Shown one piece after another: positions 28,016-40,499 of a stretch of DNA of 64,000 nucleotides. Under the pieces are notes generated by a model. That model saw only the letters and a program-made list of their open reading frames with translations, was not told where the DNA came from and ran no database searches. The translations under genes and the position numbers were made by a program. The DNA comes from Prinia subflava (lineage: Eukaryota; Chordata; Aves; Passeriformes; Cisticolidae), in NCBI RefSeq assembly GCF_021018805.1, contig NC_086248.1, positions 94,393,739 through 94,457,738 on the forward strand, read 5' to 3'. Position 1 is the stretch's first letter, and the number at the start of each line of letters is the position of its first letter.

Positions 28016-28937
28016 AAGAAAGAGCTTGAAAAGGGATGTAAATTTTGGGAAGGCACAGTCTTCATTGGGATTTTCTACTAATCAACAAATCCATGCCTGA
28101 CAACTTTAGAGAATTGTTATTATGTTGTAGTGTTTTCTTCCAGATCACCCAGACTATCAGTGATGAGCGTGGAGATGTTTCTCTTCTGGATAATATTTAA
28201 ATTTTCAGTGCCATTGTCACTTTCTATAAAATATGTGTTTCACACATATACCATGAGAGCAGCATCTCTCCCCCTAGCTAGGAAGCTCTGCACACTCGTG
28301 GCATGTCTAGAACAAAATCTTCACAACTGACTGTGGATGGTGTAGGAAGGGGTGGAAAAATGAAGCAACAACACAATGAGCAGTTCAGTGAAATATGTAA
28401 AAAAAGGTAGTTGCAGGCTATTACTTTTTTATTTACTGTCATCAACATAGTGAAGGCAAAAAATGAATTGGTCATAATGTATGCAGATCCAAAGGCTGTG
28501 GTAGGACTAATGAGTGAAGAGATATAATGACCATGGCATCGAGACGATTTAATGACGATGGCATCTCCACCAAGGGATCTAATTTGCGTGAATCCAGTGT
28601 ATTCCATTTGTATGGAATTTGTGTTGACTCTGGCATTTTATGTTTGAGAAAACTTGTGTAAAAAGTGTATGATGTAACTGCATTCAATAATTGTGGGAGA
28701 ATGCAATAAATTCCAACACATGGAACTTGTCTTTATGTAGCACTTACAGGTCACTAAGTGTTTACAGGCAAAACTCTACTGAGCTGATAAGAAAATTGCA
28801 ATGTAACAATGATGAAGTACTATGAAATTAATAACAAGATGAGGAGAATCTATAACTTTGTGAGATATTTATATGAGTAAGAGCCAGACCTGCAGAGCAA
28901 AAGATTAACTTGCAGCTGGACTTCACAGATCATAGAG

Positions 28938-29258
28938 ATGGACCTGGAATTTCACATTCACTCCAATGATTCTGCTTGCCTGCTGTTTGAAGCATGGATC
29001 CCTGCCATTCTAATTTGGCATCCTGAAGAGCTGAAGGAACAACCAGTGGTTGTTTGGCATACATATGTTTCTGCCACTTATCTCTATTCATGTCCTCCTT
29101 CTGACTGTACATTTCACCCATTTGTGAAATACTTTGTAAGGTTTGCTCTAAGATGGAAACAAATAACAGAGGACCAAAATAAATTGTCATTAGACTCATA
29201 TAACTTAGAGATGAAGAATGTAGCCTTTAAAATTTTGAATAGCCCAACACTATTTTGA
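28938..29258 (+). other. Unrecognised 106-codon open frame in an intron
   Basis: The frame opens with ATG (MDLEFHIHSNDSACLLFEAW...) and ends in TGA at 29258. A minus-strand frame of 89 codons overlaps it (28930-29199). I recognise no family and see no flanking splice sites of quality. In 17 kb of intron an open frame of this size can occur by chance, so this is probably non-coding or an old repeat. Confidence 0.12.
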
Positions 29259-30032
29259 ATAAGCTAGCATCTCTGAATACTTTTGTCTATTAGACACTAT
29301 GTTTTATATGTGTTGTATTTAATTGTTTGGGCACAAGAAACTGGAAGTTCCCAGCAGCATATGTTAATGAAAAATGCATTAGAGCTCACTGAGGAGAGTT
29401 CCGTCCTCTCAGCCCCAAGAGTTTAAAACTTTATGAAGAAGCTGATGCATTACACAGTTTTCTCATGAGTCCTCAATAGTGTTCCAAAGGAGCAATACAA
29501 GATTTTAAACATTTGCTCTTTTCCTTAACTTTCCCAGCCTCTTGAAACCAATTTCTTTTCCTACTACTTTTATTCAAAGCTTATTAGTAATTAGAATTAT
29601 GATAAAAGCAAAGGACAATATGTTTTAACTGAGCAAATCTACTTTAAAAGTTTTAGTATGCTTTTGTGAAAAATATAATTATCTTTAAAGCAACTCAATA
29701 TCTTTAAATATTTTTTGGGGTATCTTAATCATATGTTATCTATTTTATAGGAAATTTAGTGGCCTTGTGCAATATAGAAAATGAATTTTCATATTTAACA
29801 GTTTGTAATTAATTCAGTAAACTCACATGTGTCTGTTTGGGAATTGTTTACATACAACTGAAAAAAATCCCTCCATATGTAGATATGATTTGAGATTAAT
29901 CTGTCACATAATTTTGACTTGCCAGATATTCACAGATTGTTAATGATGTAGATTATTTAAACAGAATTTGAAATATGTGTTTTATATTGTAATTGTTATA
30001 TTATACCACACTAGTCATACAATTAGTGATGT

Positions 30033-30048
30033 AAAAAAAAAAAAAAAA
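30033..30048. repeat. A homopolymer (16 nt)
   Basis: A run of 16 A lies 325 bp before exon B. No retroelement was recognised upstream of it. Confidence 0.9.
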
Positions 30049-30372
30049 GAAATATCAAATTCTGTGATGAATGAACCTTTCTATTTTAGTCACAATTTAG
30101 AAATCATTGTGCTAAATTTTTGGTTTTCATATGTTTTGTGCTGTTAAGACTAAACACATTGTAATAGTAATTCAGGAATTTGTTGTTGACATTATGTTGG
30201 GGAAAAAAGCAATTACTGGGTTTTGGTATTCCATAAATTCTCTTCCATTTCTCCTTAAGTAATGACTGTTTTACTTTTAAAAGTGCAGTGGGTGCCACTG
30301 TCTGATTTTGTTCCTAGAGTATGTAAAAATTTAAATGAGTTGAAGTCAAAGATAATCTCATTTTCTGTTCAG

Positions 30373-30576
30373 ATTCCAGGCATCTACAATTCTCCATTCA
30401 GAAAATGCCCAGATCCAATGGAACTGCTGCTACGGAAGTCAAAGCCACTGACCCACAGGAAGCAGCAAGGGAAGAGTCCCTTTGCCGATGAGCTCTATGC
30501 ATGGCCAACTTGTAAAAAGCCTCCAGCTTTTGTCACAGCACTGCCTCTGCTGCCTGCTGACAGACAGAAACCTCAG
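30373..30576 (+). CDS. SPATA17: SPATA17 internal coding exon B
   Basis: This 204-nt exon (68 codons, phase 0 at both ends) is bounded by TTCTGTTCAG and GTAACA. The peptide begins IPGIYNSPFRKCPDPMELLL and continues RKSKPLTHRK. Mammalian SPATA17 reads IPGIYNSPFRKEPDPWELQL and then KAKPLTHRR, as I recall it. The second half (about residues 31-68, ending PADRQKPQ) is much less conserved, proline-rich and probably disordered. The exon follows exon A directly in phase, rebuilding the mammalian junction STKQ/IPGI. Together with exon A it is the strongest evidence for the gene identity. Confidence 0.95.
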
Positions 30577-30686
30577 GTAACATTTTCCAGTGACTCCGAG
30601 GCAGCTTTTGCTCACATGTTTTATCATAGATTATCGCAGAATATCTCGAGTTCTATTGCCAGGTCTGAAAATTCCTTTTGTGTTTG

Positions 30687-30701
30687 TTTTTTTTTTTTTT
30701 T
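30687..30701. repeat. T homopolymer (15 nt) after exon B
   Basis: This T run lies 110 bp downstream of the exon B donor. It is simple sequence with no further context. Confidence 0.9.
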
Positions 30702-31772
30702 AATATAAATCTAGCGCTTGCATTGAAGATATAAAGTCTTTGACACAGATTTGACTTAAAGAAAAAGAAATCTAGATGTTACAAAAGAACAGGGAAATAT
30801 TCTTTATATGTTGTTTTTGTCCTTGGGAAGAAAAGTGTAATTTATGATATTTCAAAGATATGACCTGATATAATTGAGTATCAATATTATGATTCATTAG
30901 AGCTAGAATTCTTAATTTCCAATCTTAAATCATTAAAAAAAAAAAAGGGAGAAATGAAAGGTGGTAGGAAAACTAAGCAGTTGTGATAACTTTGTCCTCA
31001 GTTTGCAATTGTTTGCCATATGAAGACTGAGGCATCCTCTCGGCTCAGACTGCGCTCTTGTGTCCCCTAGGTGTGTGTTAGCTTTAATAACAAAGATTTC
31101 TACATGTTGTGCCCCATCACAGCCAAGTTGCCCAGCTTCCATTCTTAACTGTCATGGTCTCAATCTGACTTCAGTTGATGTCACTATGCCTTGCAGGTAG
31201 ATTTTTTCCTTTTCTGTAAAGTAATGATCATCTGTGAGATAATGCATCGAAGTGAATGTCTTGCAGGATGGCAAAACAGCTTTTGCCACCTTCTTATCAA
31301 AACCTGCTGGGAATGTGACCAATATATACAGCAGAAAGTCTTTTGAGACCTTTGTGTTCCTCACTTGATGACAGTATGATGACATATAGCTTTTGCCAGT
31401 AGGTGCCTGATAAAATTGCTTTCGGGATAGAAATATTCTGTCTTTCTCTCTATTCTGAAGGATTTTTCAGTTTGCCCCATACACCGAATCTTCCATTTAG
31501 CTCACATATACACTTTCCATGCTGGTTTCTGTTTGAATGACATAACATCTTCAGAACATCTGGCACTTTTCCTTTTTGTACTCCATTCTATATTCAAATC
31601 TACTTATCTGTATCTTGCTTAGAAAGAAAATGCTTCCAAATGAGTCCTTCTTAACAACTTTCAGTGAAACTATCACCTATCTGCAGAAATGTAACAACTT
31701 GAACAATAAGCAATGTGTATATATATCTCTTTAATGGTGTTTTACTCCTCTGAATCAATATTGTTCTCTACG

Positions 31773-32089
31773 ACTCTTTGAAAGGAGGCTGCAAGCCAGC
31801 TGGGGGTTGGTCTCTTTTCCCAGGCAACCAGTCACAGGACAAGAGAACATGACATCAAACTGTGCCAGGGAAGATTGAGGCTGGACATCAGGAAGAATTT
31901 TTTCACTGAAAGGGTGGTCAGGCATTAGAAATGGCTGACCAAGGTGGAGTCACCATCCTCAGAAATGTTTGAGAAATGAGTGTACATGGCACCTAATGCT
32001 GTGGTTTAGTTGACAAGGTGGTGTTTGGTCAAAGATTGGACTCAGTGATCTTGGAGGTCTTTTCCAATGTTTATGATTCTATGATTCTA
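31773..32089 (+). mobile_element. CR1 LINE 3' end, sense orientation
   Basis: The segment reads like the 3' end of avian CR1 elements: AAGGAGGCTG, TTGGTCTCTTTTCCCAGG, GACAAGAG, TGCCAGGGAAG, GGACATCAGGAAGAATTTTTTC, GAAAGGGTGGTCAGGCATTAG and GTGATCTTGGAGGTCTTTTCC. It ends in TATGATTCTATGATTCTA, the typical CR1 octamer-like tail without poly(A). It is 5'-truncated, as nearly all CR1 copies are. No target-site duplication was seen, as expected for CR1. It appears moderately diverged. Its 5' boundary is approximate. Confidence 0.93.
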
Positions 32090-32718
32090 AGGTGCAGGCC
32101 TGTGGGAATACCTCTGGAGAGGCAGAGGCGAGCCCACTGCTTATAACAGTAAGAATCAACTTCAGGGCCATTCTCCACCTTTGTCCTTCCTTCCCTCCTT
32201 GTGTTCTCCCTACCCTGACTGCTTGATCTTCCTCATAGAATGACCTCATTGACTCACACTAGAATTGAGACAAAGTGTGAGCCAACAAGGGGTTTGGGTG
32301 ATCAGGGAGTTTGGAGTTGACACAAACATGACATTATAGCTTTACCTTCTGGGACCAAGGGGGCTATGACAGTCCTTGAGCAGGATATGACTGCTTGCAT
32401 TGTCTCTCAGGAAAGATTTTGCCTTGTGGACATGGTACAGGAATCAGGCTTTTAAATAAATAGGGAACTCACAGTTCTTCCATTGTTAAGCTGCTCTTGC
32501 AAAACTGGTTTACTGTATACAAAGTATCTTGCAAGCTTCTGCTTGGATTTGGAATATTTTACAGACCTTTCTAAGTTCAGATGCACGCACAGCAGTCATG
32601 CACAGATAGCCTTTTAGAACAAACCAGAAGAGTTCTGTTTATTTTCTGCACCTCAAAGAGGGAATTTACTATATAATACTTTAATCCTTTCAGCACCCTG
32701 GGATCTACACTGTGGGGT

Positions 32719-32816
32719 AAATTTTCAAAGCACAGTGCGTGGATTTAGCTGCCCGACTCTTATTGATGTTAATGGGAGTCACACGGCTAAATCCCTGCAC
32801 AACACTTTGACAATTT
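32719..32816. mobile_element. Palindromic MITE-like element
   Basis: Two 41-bp inverted arms (32719-32759 and 32776-32816) match at about 29 positions, including perfect blocks TCAAAG, GTGC, GGATTTAGC and GACTC, around a 16-bp spacer TTATTGATGTTAATGG. The order (GGATTTAG, then GACTC, then ATTGATGTTAATGGGAGTC, then GCTAAATCC) resembles a short self-complementary interspersed repeat I remember from sauropsid genomes, often written with CCATTGA-TCAATGGGAGT at its centre. The family name is not certain. It is probably a non-autonomous DNA transposon. Confidence 0.7.
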
Positions 32817-35717
32817 AGGGTTGTATGTCTAAGAAAAGGACACTGGCTTGAGCTGATGAAACAGCTGGAAATGAAAACCCATCCTGAAAGTTGTATGGTG
32901 TGACAATAAGAAATTTAATTACTAGATATGTTTGTGTCCTAGTTCTTTGTGGTAACACTTCTTGGCACCAAGCTTCTTTTTCCAATATGTCTGGCTCACT
33001 GTGAGCCACTTGTTACTTTCTTTCAGGTATCTAATATTTTTATTGCCCATAGGTTTGGATATTTTATATGAGGATGTCAATTATATATGTTTAAAAGAAA
33101 AAAATTAACTATCTTTCAATTTTCTCTTAGGGAAATGGGTTTTTAGTGTTTAATAGGTAAGTTCTGTGTGTGTAAGGTAGAGTATTTTTAAAAGAAAGGT
33201 TTTAACAATGCGTCTACATCAATTAGATCTATCATTTTTATTACTGAGTTACTAGAATTATAGTTTGATGGAAACATGGATAATGCTAAAATTAGTCATT
33301 TATTCATTAAAAGGCATTAATAAAAGAATGCACATTACCATTTAGATTTTTTGCATGCTGTTATCTGTTGTGGAATGGGGACAGTGAGGAATGCATAATT
33401 TCATGCAGACAGTATTTTTTATCATGAGTTTCTGATGGCATGATGAAGTAGTAGGAATGCTGATCTGATAACCTTTATTAGCCAAGCTAGTTGGTATCAA
33501 GATTTATGCTACTTAGTACAAATTCCAAACATAGAGCTTAGAGCTGCGTTAGTTTCCTTCAGGGCAAAAATTGTTGTTTGACTCTTTTCCTCCCTTTCCT
33601 AGCCTGACCTCCCCCGAGAGATTTTCATTTTGAAGCAAGATGTCTGAAGTTCTTGCAAGAACCGTCTATTTGAAAACATTTTTAGGCATCATTCTACCAC
33701 AGTTTCCACAAGTCTTAGTCTTGCAAAATGGAAATAGACACATGGACATTTTAGAGGTCTTTATTTAAGACACATTCTTGAGGTCCCTATTACTAAGTAA
33801 ATTTCTTCAAATACATTATTCAGAGGAACAGAAAAATCTTCAGGGTATGTTTAGGATTGTTTTTATTTATTATTTAATATTATATATACCCTGCTTTCAT
33901 TAGTGATGGCACAGACTTGTTTTGAGGGACCTTTGCTTAATTACATCACTTTCCTCTCTCCTATTAGAAGTGGTAATTTTTTTGAACTACAGACGTGGGG
34001 CTTTTTATGTATCTAACTCCCAGTTGGGTTTCTGAAATTAAAGATGAAGAAAACCCCTGGCTTGGATATCTGATTTGGCCCTTATCCTGGAGGAATATGA
34101 GTCAATATTTTTCAGTGAATAAATAATAAAATATTCTGAAAGACTACTTTTAAGAGCAAACATATTTATCTTGGTATTATTTGGTCATAGTATTTTTCCT
34201 TCTTCTTTCCTCCATATATCCACTTAATGCAAACAGAAGATTATTTTTTTATTATAAATCTTAAACTTTTTTATGACTTGATCATCAGGTTATGTATTAC
34301 AGAACATTGTTTACCAGTTTAAATGACCTGTTCTAATATTGATTATTCTCTTATTTTTCATTCTAGTTTTTAAAGACTTTTGTGTTCTTTTTAAATGAAC
34401 ATAGTTTTTTACACACACTTTGAAAACAGAAGCAAGAAAGTACCTGCAAGAAGTGTAAATACTATGCTAATTTGCTTACTAGGACTTTTGAAAAGATCTC
34501 CAAAATCTTGGTGCTGCGCCTTTAAAAAGTAAAGTTCCAATAAAAATCCATTAACTACTTTCAAATATAGCAATCCTCCTGTCCAGCTGTGAAAAGTACT
34601 AGATGATACTTATTTGCCATTTGTGTTATTTACGGTCCATGACTTTTATGGTAACTGGTTCCTATTATTGGTTTCTATTAATGTAAAACATAAGTGAACA
34701 TAAATGAGGCGTGAATCATTTCTTTTTATTAGCCCCACAGTCTTCACTCAGTGCTTGCAGTAACTCCAGCTGTGACTTGTTAGTGATAACCTATTTAAAG
34801 AAGGATATCTTTAAGAATAAAGGCTGTGATTAGTATGCTTTGTCTGTTCATAGTTTCAAAAGGTTTCACTAGATCATTGCAAGATCAACAATGACAAAAA
34901 TAAAAATTAATTGGTAATACTTCTAGGTCTGGGGTTGCCATTAAATTGTCCTGAGTGGCACATGGCACTAATTATAATCCAGGTAAGTTCTTAAGGGTTA
35001 ATACTAAAAGTGAGACATATAGGATATGTCACTTCAGCAGCACAGGAGAGGACTTCCTGCTTCTATTTATCCATGTTGCTAAATGGTAGATACTGATACA
35101 ATCAGTTATTATACAAAATACTCTGGAAAAAAAATACATATATGGGAATTTTTTAAGAATTACAAAGTTAATGTAAAATTAGACTTTTCAGAAATGGACT
35201 ATATGCCTATAGTAGTGAAGTCATGCATTTGAATTCTATTCAAAAAATTGTGTCTTAAGCCAGGCATTAAGTTCCCTTCCAGGTAGGTTTATAGTTACAC
35301 TGAAAGGAGCACGTTCTTTAAAGTTTGCTCTTTGCAAAGTAAAATACTTAAGTTTTCTGCTTAAGCAGAATTTAGATATAGTTCATGCTTGTTTTTTATT
35401 TCATCTTTTCTATTTGTATGTAAAAACAAAGTTTTTCTAACCAGTTCTAACAATTTATTTGTTTAAAATGCTAAGTATTTATTAGTAGTTAAATAAATTT
35501 GGAGTGCACATTTCTCACTCTGTTTGAAGCTTAGAGTGTATTATCAACCTTTATGTAATCTCTACCAAAATGAACTGCTTTAATTGGAAGAAAAGTCTTG
35601 CTACACTTCCCAAACATTCTGTGTCACGTTTCACCAGCGATGTGCCATGAACAGAAGAGGGAAAGGGAAGAGCTGTGACCCCGAAATAAAATGCCTGTGT
35701 TATCCTGCACCTTTCAG

Positions 35718-35869
35718 GGGCCTTTCCGCGACCCCGCCGAGGTGCTGCGGCAGCGCTACAAGCCTCTGGAGCCAACCCTGCGAGTGAGAGAATCCATGGA
35801 CTCACCTCCAGCCAAGGCCAGGGAGGCAGCACTAAGGGATGAATGGAGAAGTCCCATACATGACAATGA
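35718..35869 (+). CDS. SPATA17: SPATA17 internal coding exon C (CpG-rich)
   Basis: This 152-nt exon (50 codons plus two bases, phase 2 at its end) is bounded by CTGCACCTTTCAG and GTGAGT. The peptide begins GPFRDPAEVLRQRYKPLEPT, then LRVRESMDSP, and ends RDEWRSPIHDN. Mammalian SPATA17 has GPFRDITEVLEQRYRPLEPT, then LRV, at this place. The trailing GA joins the first A of exon D to give a Glu codon. The 5' half is GC-rich with several CpGs, unlike the introns around it, which suggests a conserved or GC-biased exon in a CpG-poor background. The minus-strand open frame through the same bases (35551-35832) is a shadow of this composition and was not annotated. Confidence 0.95.
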
Positions 35870-38769
35870 GTGAGTTCTTCTGTTTGTCTTATACTGTTGT
35901 GAGAATGTTGTCTTTATTCCATTGCTTTCAGAAACCTTTCATGCCTGACAAAATAAATGTCAAACCTGACAGCTTACTAGAAAGCATTTTATGTATATAC
36001 TTTTAAATTCTGTGTCCTTAGATTATAAATTGCTCAGGGCAGAGAATCTATCTTGTAATTGTGTGACATGTGCCATCTATATCTATGAATCTGTAGAAGT
36101 ACGTGTAACAATAATAATATCTGATGCAACAGATGGCTTTAATGGGAAATAAGGAAACAAATGCAAATTCTGTCTTGCCACATGCACCTTGCCAAGGAAA
36201 AAAATACTGTTTCAGTGTTTATATTCTGGGAGCTTACTGGTTATGGGAGGAAAAATGGTGTTGTGTGCCAATGAGACTTGTTTTCTGTCCCAGAAGAGTA
36301 CCACAGCTTGCTTGTAAGGGGAGGGAGCATATGTTGCACGTTAGAACATGATACAAAAACTGGAATCATCTTTGAAGCAGTTTGATTTCCTAAGCCATAG
36401 CAGCTGTAATAGTGTCAGACAGGCCAGTTCTTTTCCATAAAATCTCAAATACAGCCATAATCCATCCCAAAAGACTAAGGCTTCTATCCCAAAAGATTTA
36501 AGACTGTTGCCAAAATATTTCCTTTCTTTTTAATTTTTTTTTAGCACGATGGACTGTTGAACACTGTTTTATCCAATCATAATAAAAGTCTGCTACATCA
36601 CCTCCCCTGGCTTTGTAGTTAACTAGAAAAAGAATTATGTTTTGCCAACCTTTCCCTTAAATTCACTGCTCTTGGCTCTCTGTTGGCCCTTCAATACCAG
36701 AATTCAGGACAGAAGGGAATCACTTTTCCTCATGAGCAGCCTGTGATCACTGGCACATGATGTTTTGCTATCTTTGATCTGTTTCATGCCTTTTTATCAG
36801 CTCCATATTGCTATGTGTCAGCTTCAGGACTAGGACCTAAGAGTGTCAGAATCAATTGTGTTTACATGGTTTAGCTTCCATGTTTTTATTGTTGGATTAT
36901 TTCCCCCAGTTTAATATTAATAGTATCTTTGAATGAAAATTCCATTCAAAAACAGTTTTGAAATTAAAAAAAAAAATTGTAGTGGGAGACAGCACTTTTT
37001 ATTCCTTTCATACCAAAATCATAACTGAGTTCAGTTACAAGTACAAATACACTGCCCTTTTCTATTTCTCTCTGTATCCTTTCATGTATTGGTGTAAGGA
37101 GGCAAACAGCTTCACTTTCACATCTCAGCTGAAATTTGTGCTTTTCTTTCTTTTCATTTTTATATCTAATTTCTGCTGGTGAAATTTAAAAGAACCCCTA
37201 TCACTAGGTAGTAATTAATATTCTTTAAAGTGTTTTCTTCACTGAATTAGTTGTGATTGATGCATTCTAACTGAGAATAGATGATGTTCTTCATTTATAG
37301 GCATGACTACATTGCCCAGTCTTTATTTGATGAAGTTTACCCCAGACATTACTGTGTCAACACTTTCAGAAGGTCAGACCTTGCAATAAATGTTTCACTG
37401 ACTCTTCAGTGAGGGAATTGGGAAGATTTGGTCTTGAACAGTTTAAGCTTGGAGCCTCCAACTTTGGTAGATATTATTTGATGTGGGGTCTTTATTTACC
37501 TTGTGGGTAAGGAAGCATTTAATGCCATCCTTAATGCACAGAAGCAATGTCCCAACAATCAATGATTCTCAGCTTCATGCACACTAAATGCAAAGTGTAT
37601 TATACATTTTCAGGCTGTGATCATTCCATTTGTGCTTCTTATTCAACCAACCATGCAAAGGTCACATCTGTAACCTTGAAAAGGTGATGACAGAGCTGCA
37701 GGTCATCACCAGGACTAATGCTCTCTAGTAATGCTGCAGCTGCTGTGTGGGATGTTGATCTCCAGGGAGGAGCCAGAAAAGGGTTACTCAGATTCTACAG
37801 TAGTTTTTTCTCAGCAGTGTCTATTATGATTTGACAAATTTCTGTTTCTTGCTATGTAATTGTGTACTTTGGGACTTTATTTCTTCCTGGTAGAGCTTCC
37901 TATGCTGATTATTCTTCTGTTTTAGAAAATAAGGAGAGAATGAGCAGCAGAAGTATGTGGCATTTGTTGAGAAAGCTGGTGTTTGCATGAAATGACAGAC
38001 TGAATCCTTGATATGTAGATTTCCAGAGTGAGTATTGTGTGGGGTCTCTTCAGACAAGAAAGATTGTTGGCATGTACCTGAAATTTTTAGCAACATTCAT
38101 AACTCTCACATACCTCTAATTATCAGGGTTCTTTAAAGTGATTGTTTACAGGATGATTGGATGAGTGTTGCAAGCTCTGAGAAAGGTCTTGCTTTTGATA
38201 AAATGCAGAAAAAATTTGGAAGCTCTGCGAGAGAGTTTGAGGCAGGCAGAAGCAGTACAAATGAAACCAAAGGAGAATGTACTCTGCTTACTTAAAGCAA
38301 CTGCTGGAATTTCCTGTTCTGTAATGGAAAAGCAACCAAGTAATCCAGCCTAATAAGAACGATTCCTTTTTCTCATGTAATTGAAGCTGTTACTATCTTA
38401 TTGTGCTATTTTTCATACAAATGAAGTGATTTCCCCCTCCACTTGGATAGGAATGACAATTGCATTCCTCTGGGATGGCTGCTTAATACAGTGTCTAGTT
38501 TGAGACACCAAATGCTGGATCCAGCAGATTTAGATGAAGCATAAAAAGTTCTTTCCTCAGTTGCGTGCAGCCGCATCCTGGCCTAATTTTCCAGAGAACA
38601 AAAATGAAAATTATTTTCATTAACTTTGATGAAACCTGTCTCATATAATATGCCTCATGCTTCAAAGTGTACTATTAAACATCTTTATGAAGTCAACAAA
38701 CATCAGAACGAGATGCAGTGTGGTGATAGCAGTAGTGTAAGGCTTAGGTTTCTTAATTTACTGTAGTTT

Positions 38770-39060
38770 TTGGGTGTGACATCAGAAACATCATCTCAGC
38801 TTTTGGCTGGATCTGTGCTTAGTGCTGTGCTGGAGATGCACAGCCTGGTCCTGGCCACGCTGGCTCACTCGTGTGCAGCAATGTTTGCACATCCTGCCTC
38901 TCCCGTGCTGTGTGAATACAGCAGCACCCAGCTCCTCATGGGCTTATTTTCAGCAAGATTGTGCTTTTCTTTGCAAGAGCTGAGGTGCTGCTGTGCTGCT
39001 CTGTGCTGGGCAGGACACATACACTTGCAGAGAAATTAGTGACCCTAAATAAGCTCTGTA
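38770..39060. other. GC-richer intronic block
   Basis: This block is richer in G+C than the intron around it (GTGCTGTGCTGGAGATGCAC, GCTGTGCTGCTCTGTGCTGG). An 89-codon open frame runs through it on the + strand. Repeated GTGCTG words suggest low complexity or an old retroelement rather than protein. I recognise nothing specific. Confidence 0.3.
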
Positions 39061-40499
39061 CTTGGAGAGCGTCGATGTTGTGAGCTGCCTGGTATTAATG
39101 GTAAAAAAACTTAAAATGCAAGTCACTTTAAGAGTTAGAATTTTAGGAAAATATTTTAATTTATAGAGTTATAAAATCTTTTACTGTATTTCTGACTTAG
39201 CTGCAGTGAAAATGGCTACTACATTTTATGTCATACACACAACACATCTGAAAACTTTTTCAAATTATACTTAGTTTGTCATATGCTTTGCAACTTCAGC
39301 AATTTGCATATTTTCCGGACTGTTATTGTATTATGATAAACAGGGATTATCATATATTTTCAGATAATGTTTTCTTAACAATTCAACTTCTATTTGTAAC
39401 TCTTCCATTTATTTTAATTACTAGCACAGTGTGCAACATTTATTAATCAGCAGAGTCTTTTTAAGTTAAAATACTAAATTAGCTAACCCCATTAACACAG
39501 AATACTCCAAACAAGCAGTAATAGGAGAGGTAGTTACTGTGCAAATCGTATTATACATGCGGGTGCTCTAGGGCACAGTTAAGCATGATTACCCTCTTTT
39601 GATCCAGTATTCCTCTGCTTCTTCCAGCTAATTTCCACTGGAAATTTACAAAGTAGCGCCTTCATTTTTCCATCTTAATTTTTCTAATGAAGTTCTGGTA
39701 CTTTATAACACTGGGGATGCAGATAATAAGTCTGTGTATAATTAAGAAGTTCCGGAATTTGCTGCAGAAGAGATCTCTTTTACTTCCTACAGGAACTAGG
39801 CTGTGCTTTTATTTGCCACTTTACATTATCGCAGACAGGGGTTAAATAAAAATGGCCAGAGGATTTTTAGATTTACTGATGTTACAATCAAAGTGATTGA
39901 TACTTTTTCAATAAATCATATGTTTAATATATTACCAGAAACAATATTTTCACTAATGTACCCAAGTACGCTTCTCATGGTGAAAAACAGTGCACTAAAG
40001 ATGTCACTAGATGTGTTAAATAAAATATTCCATCTTTGTTCTTGTATCTAACATTTTGATTTTAATATACATGCATTATAAACTAAATAATATCTGCCCT
40101 GCTGCAGTTGTTTTGCTATGGAAAACTATTATCCTTCCTTCTTTGTTCCCCAAGTGAAAAGATTGGATTTGATGAAAAAATTACTTCAGGTATAATCCAA
40201 ATTTGAAAGCTTAAAATTAATGTCATGTTTTATTAAAGAAATAAAAAGAAGATAAAATATTCACAGATTCCTGATAGAGAAGCATAGCTTGTTTGGAGCT
40301 AATTGTTCATGGAGTTCTTCAAAGTGAGATAAAATTGTCTTATTTGAATTAAATCAAGACAACAAGGAATTGAATTGCTATTCTATAAAACCACTTTAGA
40401 TAAAAATTTAACAATGTCATAGAGTATTTTGCTGGCATTTTTCCTACTAAATTACAAAAATGAACAGTACATACAAATATGAAAGTTTGGAAAGCCACA

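Larger units (their letters stand above)
13286..30372 (+). other. SPATA17: SPATA17 intron between exons A and B (17.1 kb)
   Basis: The intron starts at the donor GTTGGT and ends in TTCTGTTCAG. It is AT-rich. In mammalian SPATA17 the flanking peptides (LLSTKQ and IPGIYN) are contiguous, so no coding exon is expected in between, and none was seen. It holds the second copy of the 62-bp repeat, a degenerate TATCTN hexamer run, homopolymer runs and an unexplained open frame near 28.9 kb. No CR1 or other large repeat was recognised. Confidence 0.85.
30577..35717 (+). other. SPATA17: SPATA17 intron between exons B and C (5.1 kb)
   Basis: The intron starts with GTAACA and ends with CACCTTTCAG. It contains a sense-oriented CR1 3' end (31773-32089) and a palindromic MITE-like element (32719-32816). 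The rest is AT-rich with no coding signal. Confidence 0.85.

Noticed and set aside
30439..30627. Minus-strand frame over exon B
   Set aside because: It is a shadow of the SPATA17 exon; the + strand has the homology and splice sites.
35551..35832. 93-codon minus-strand frame over exon C
   Set aside because: It is the GC-rich shadow of the real SPATA17 exon on the + strand.
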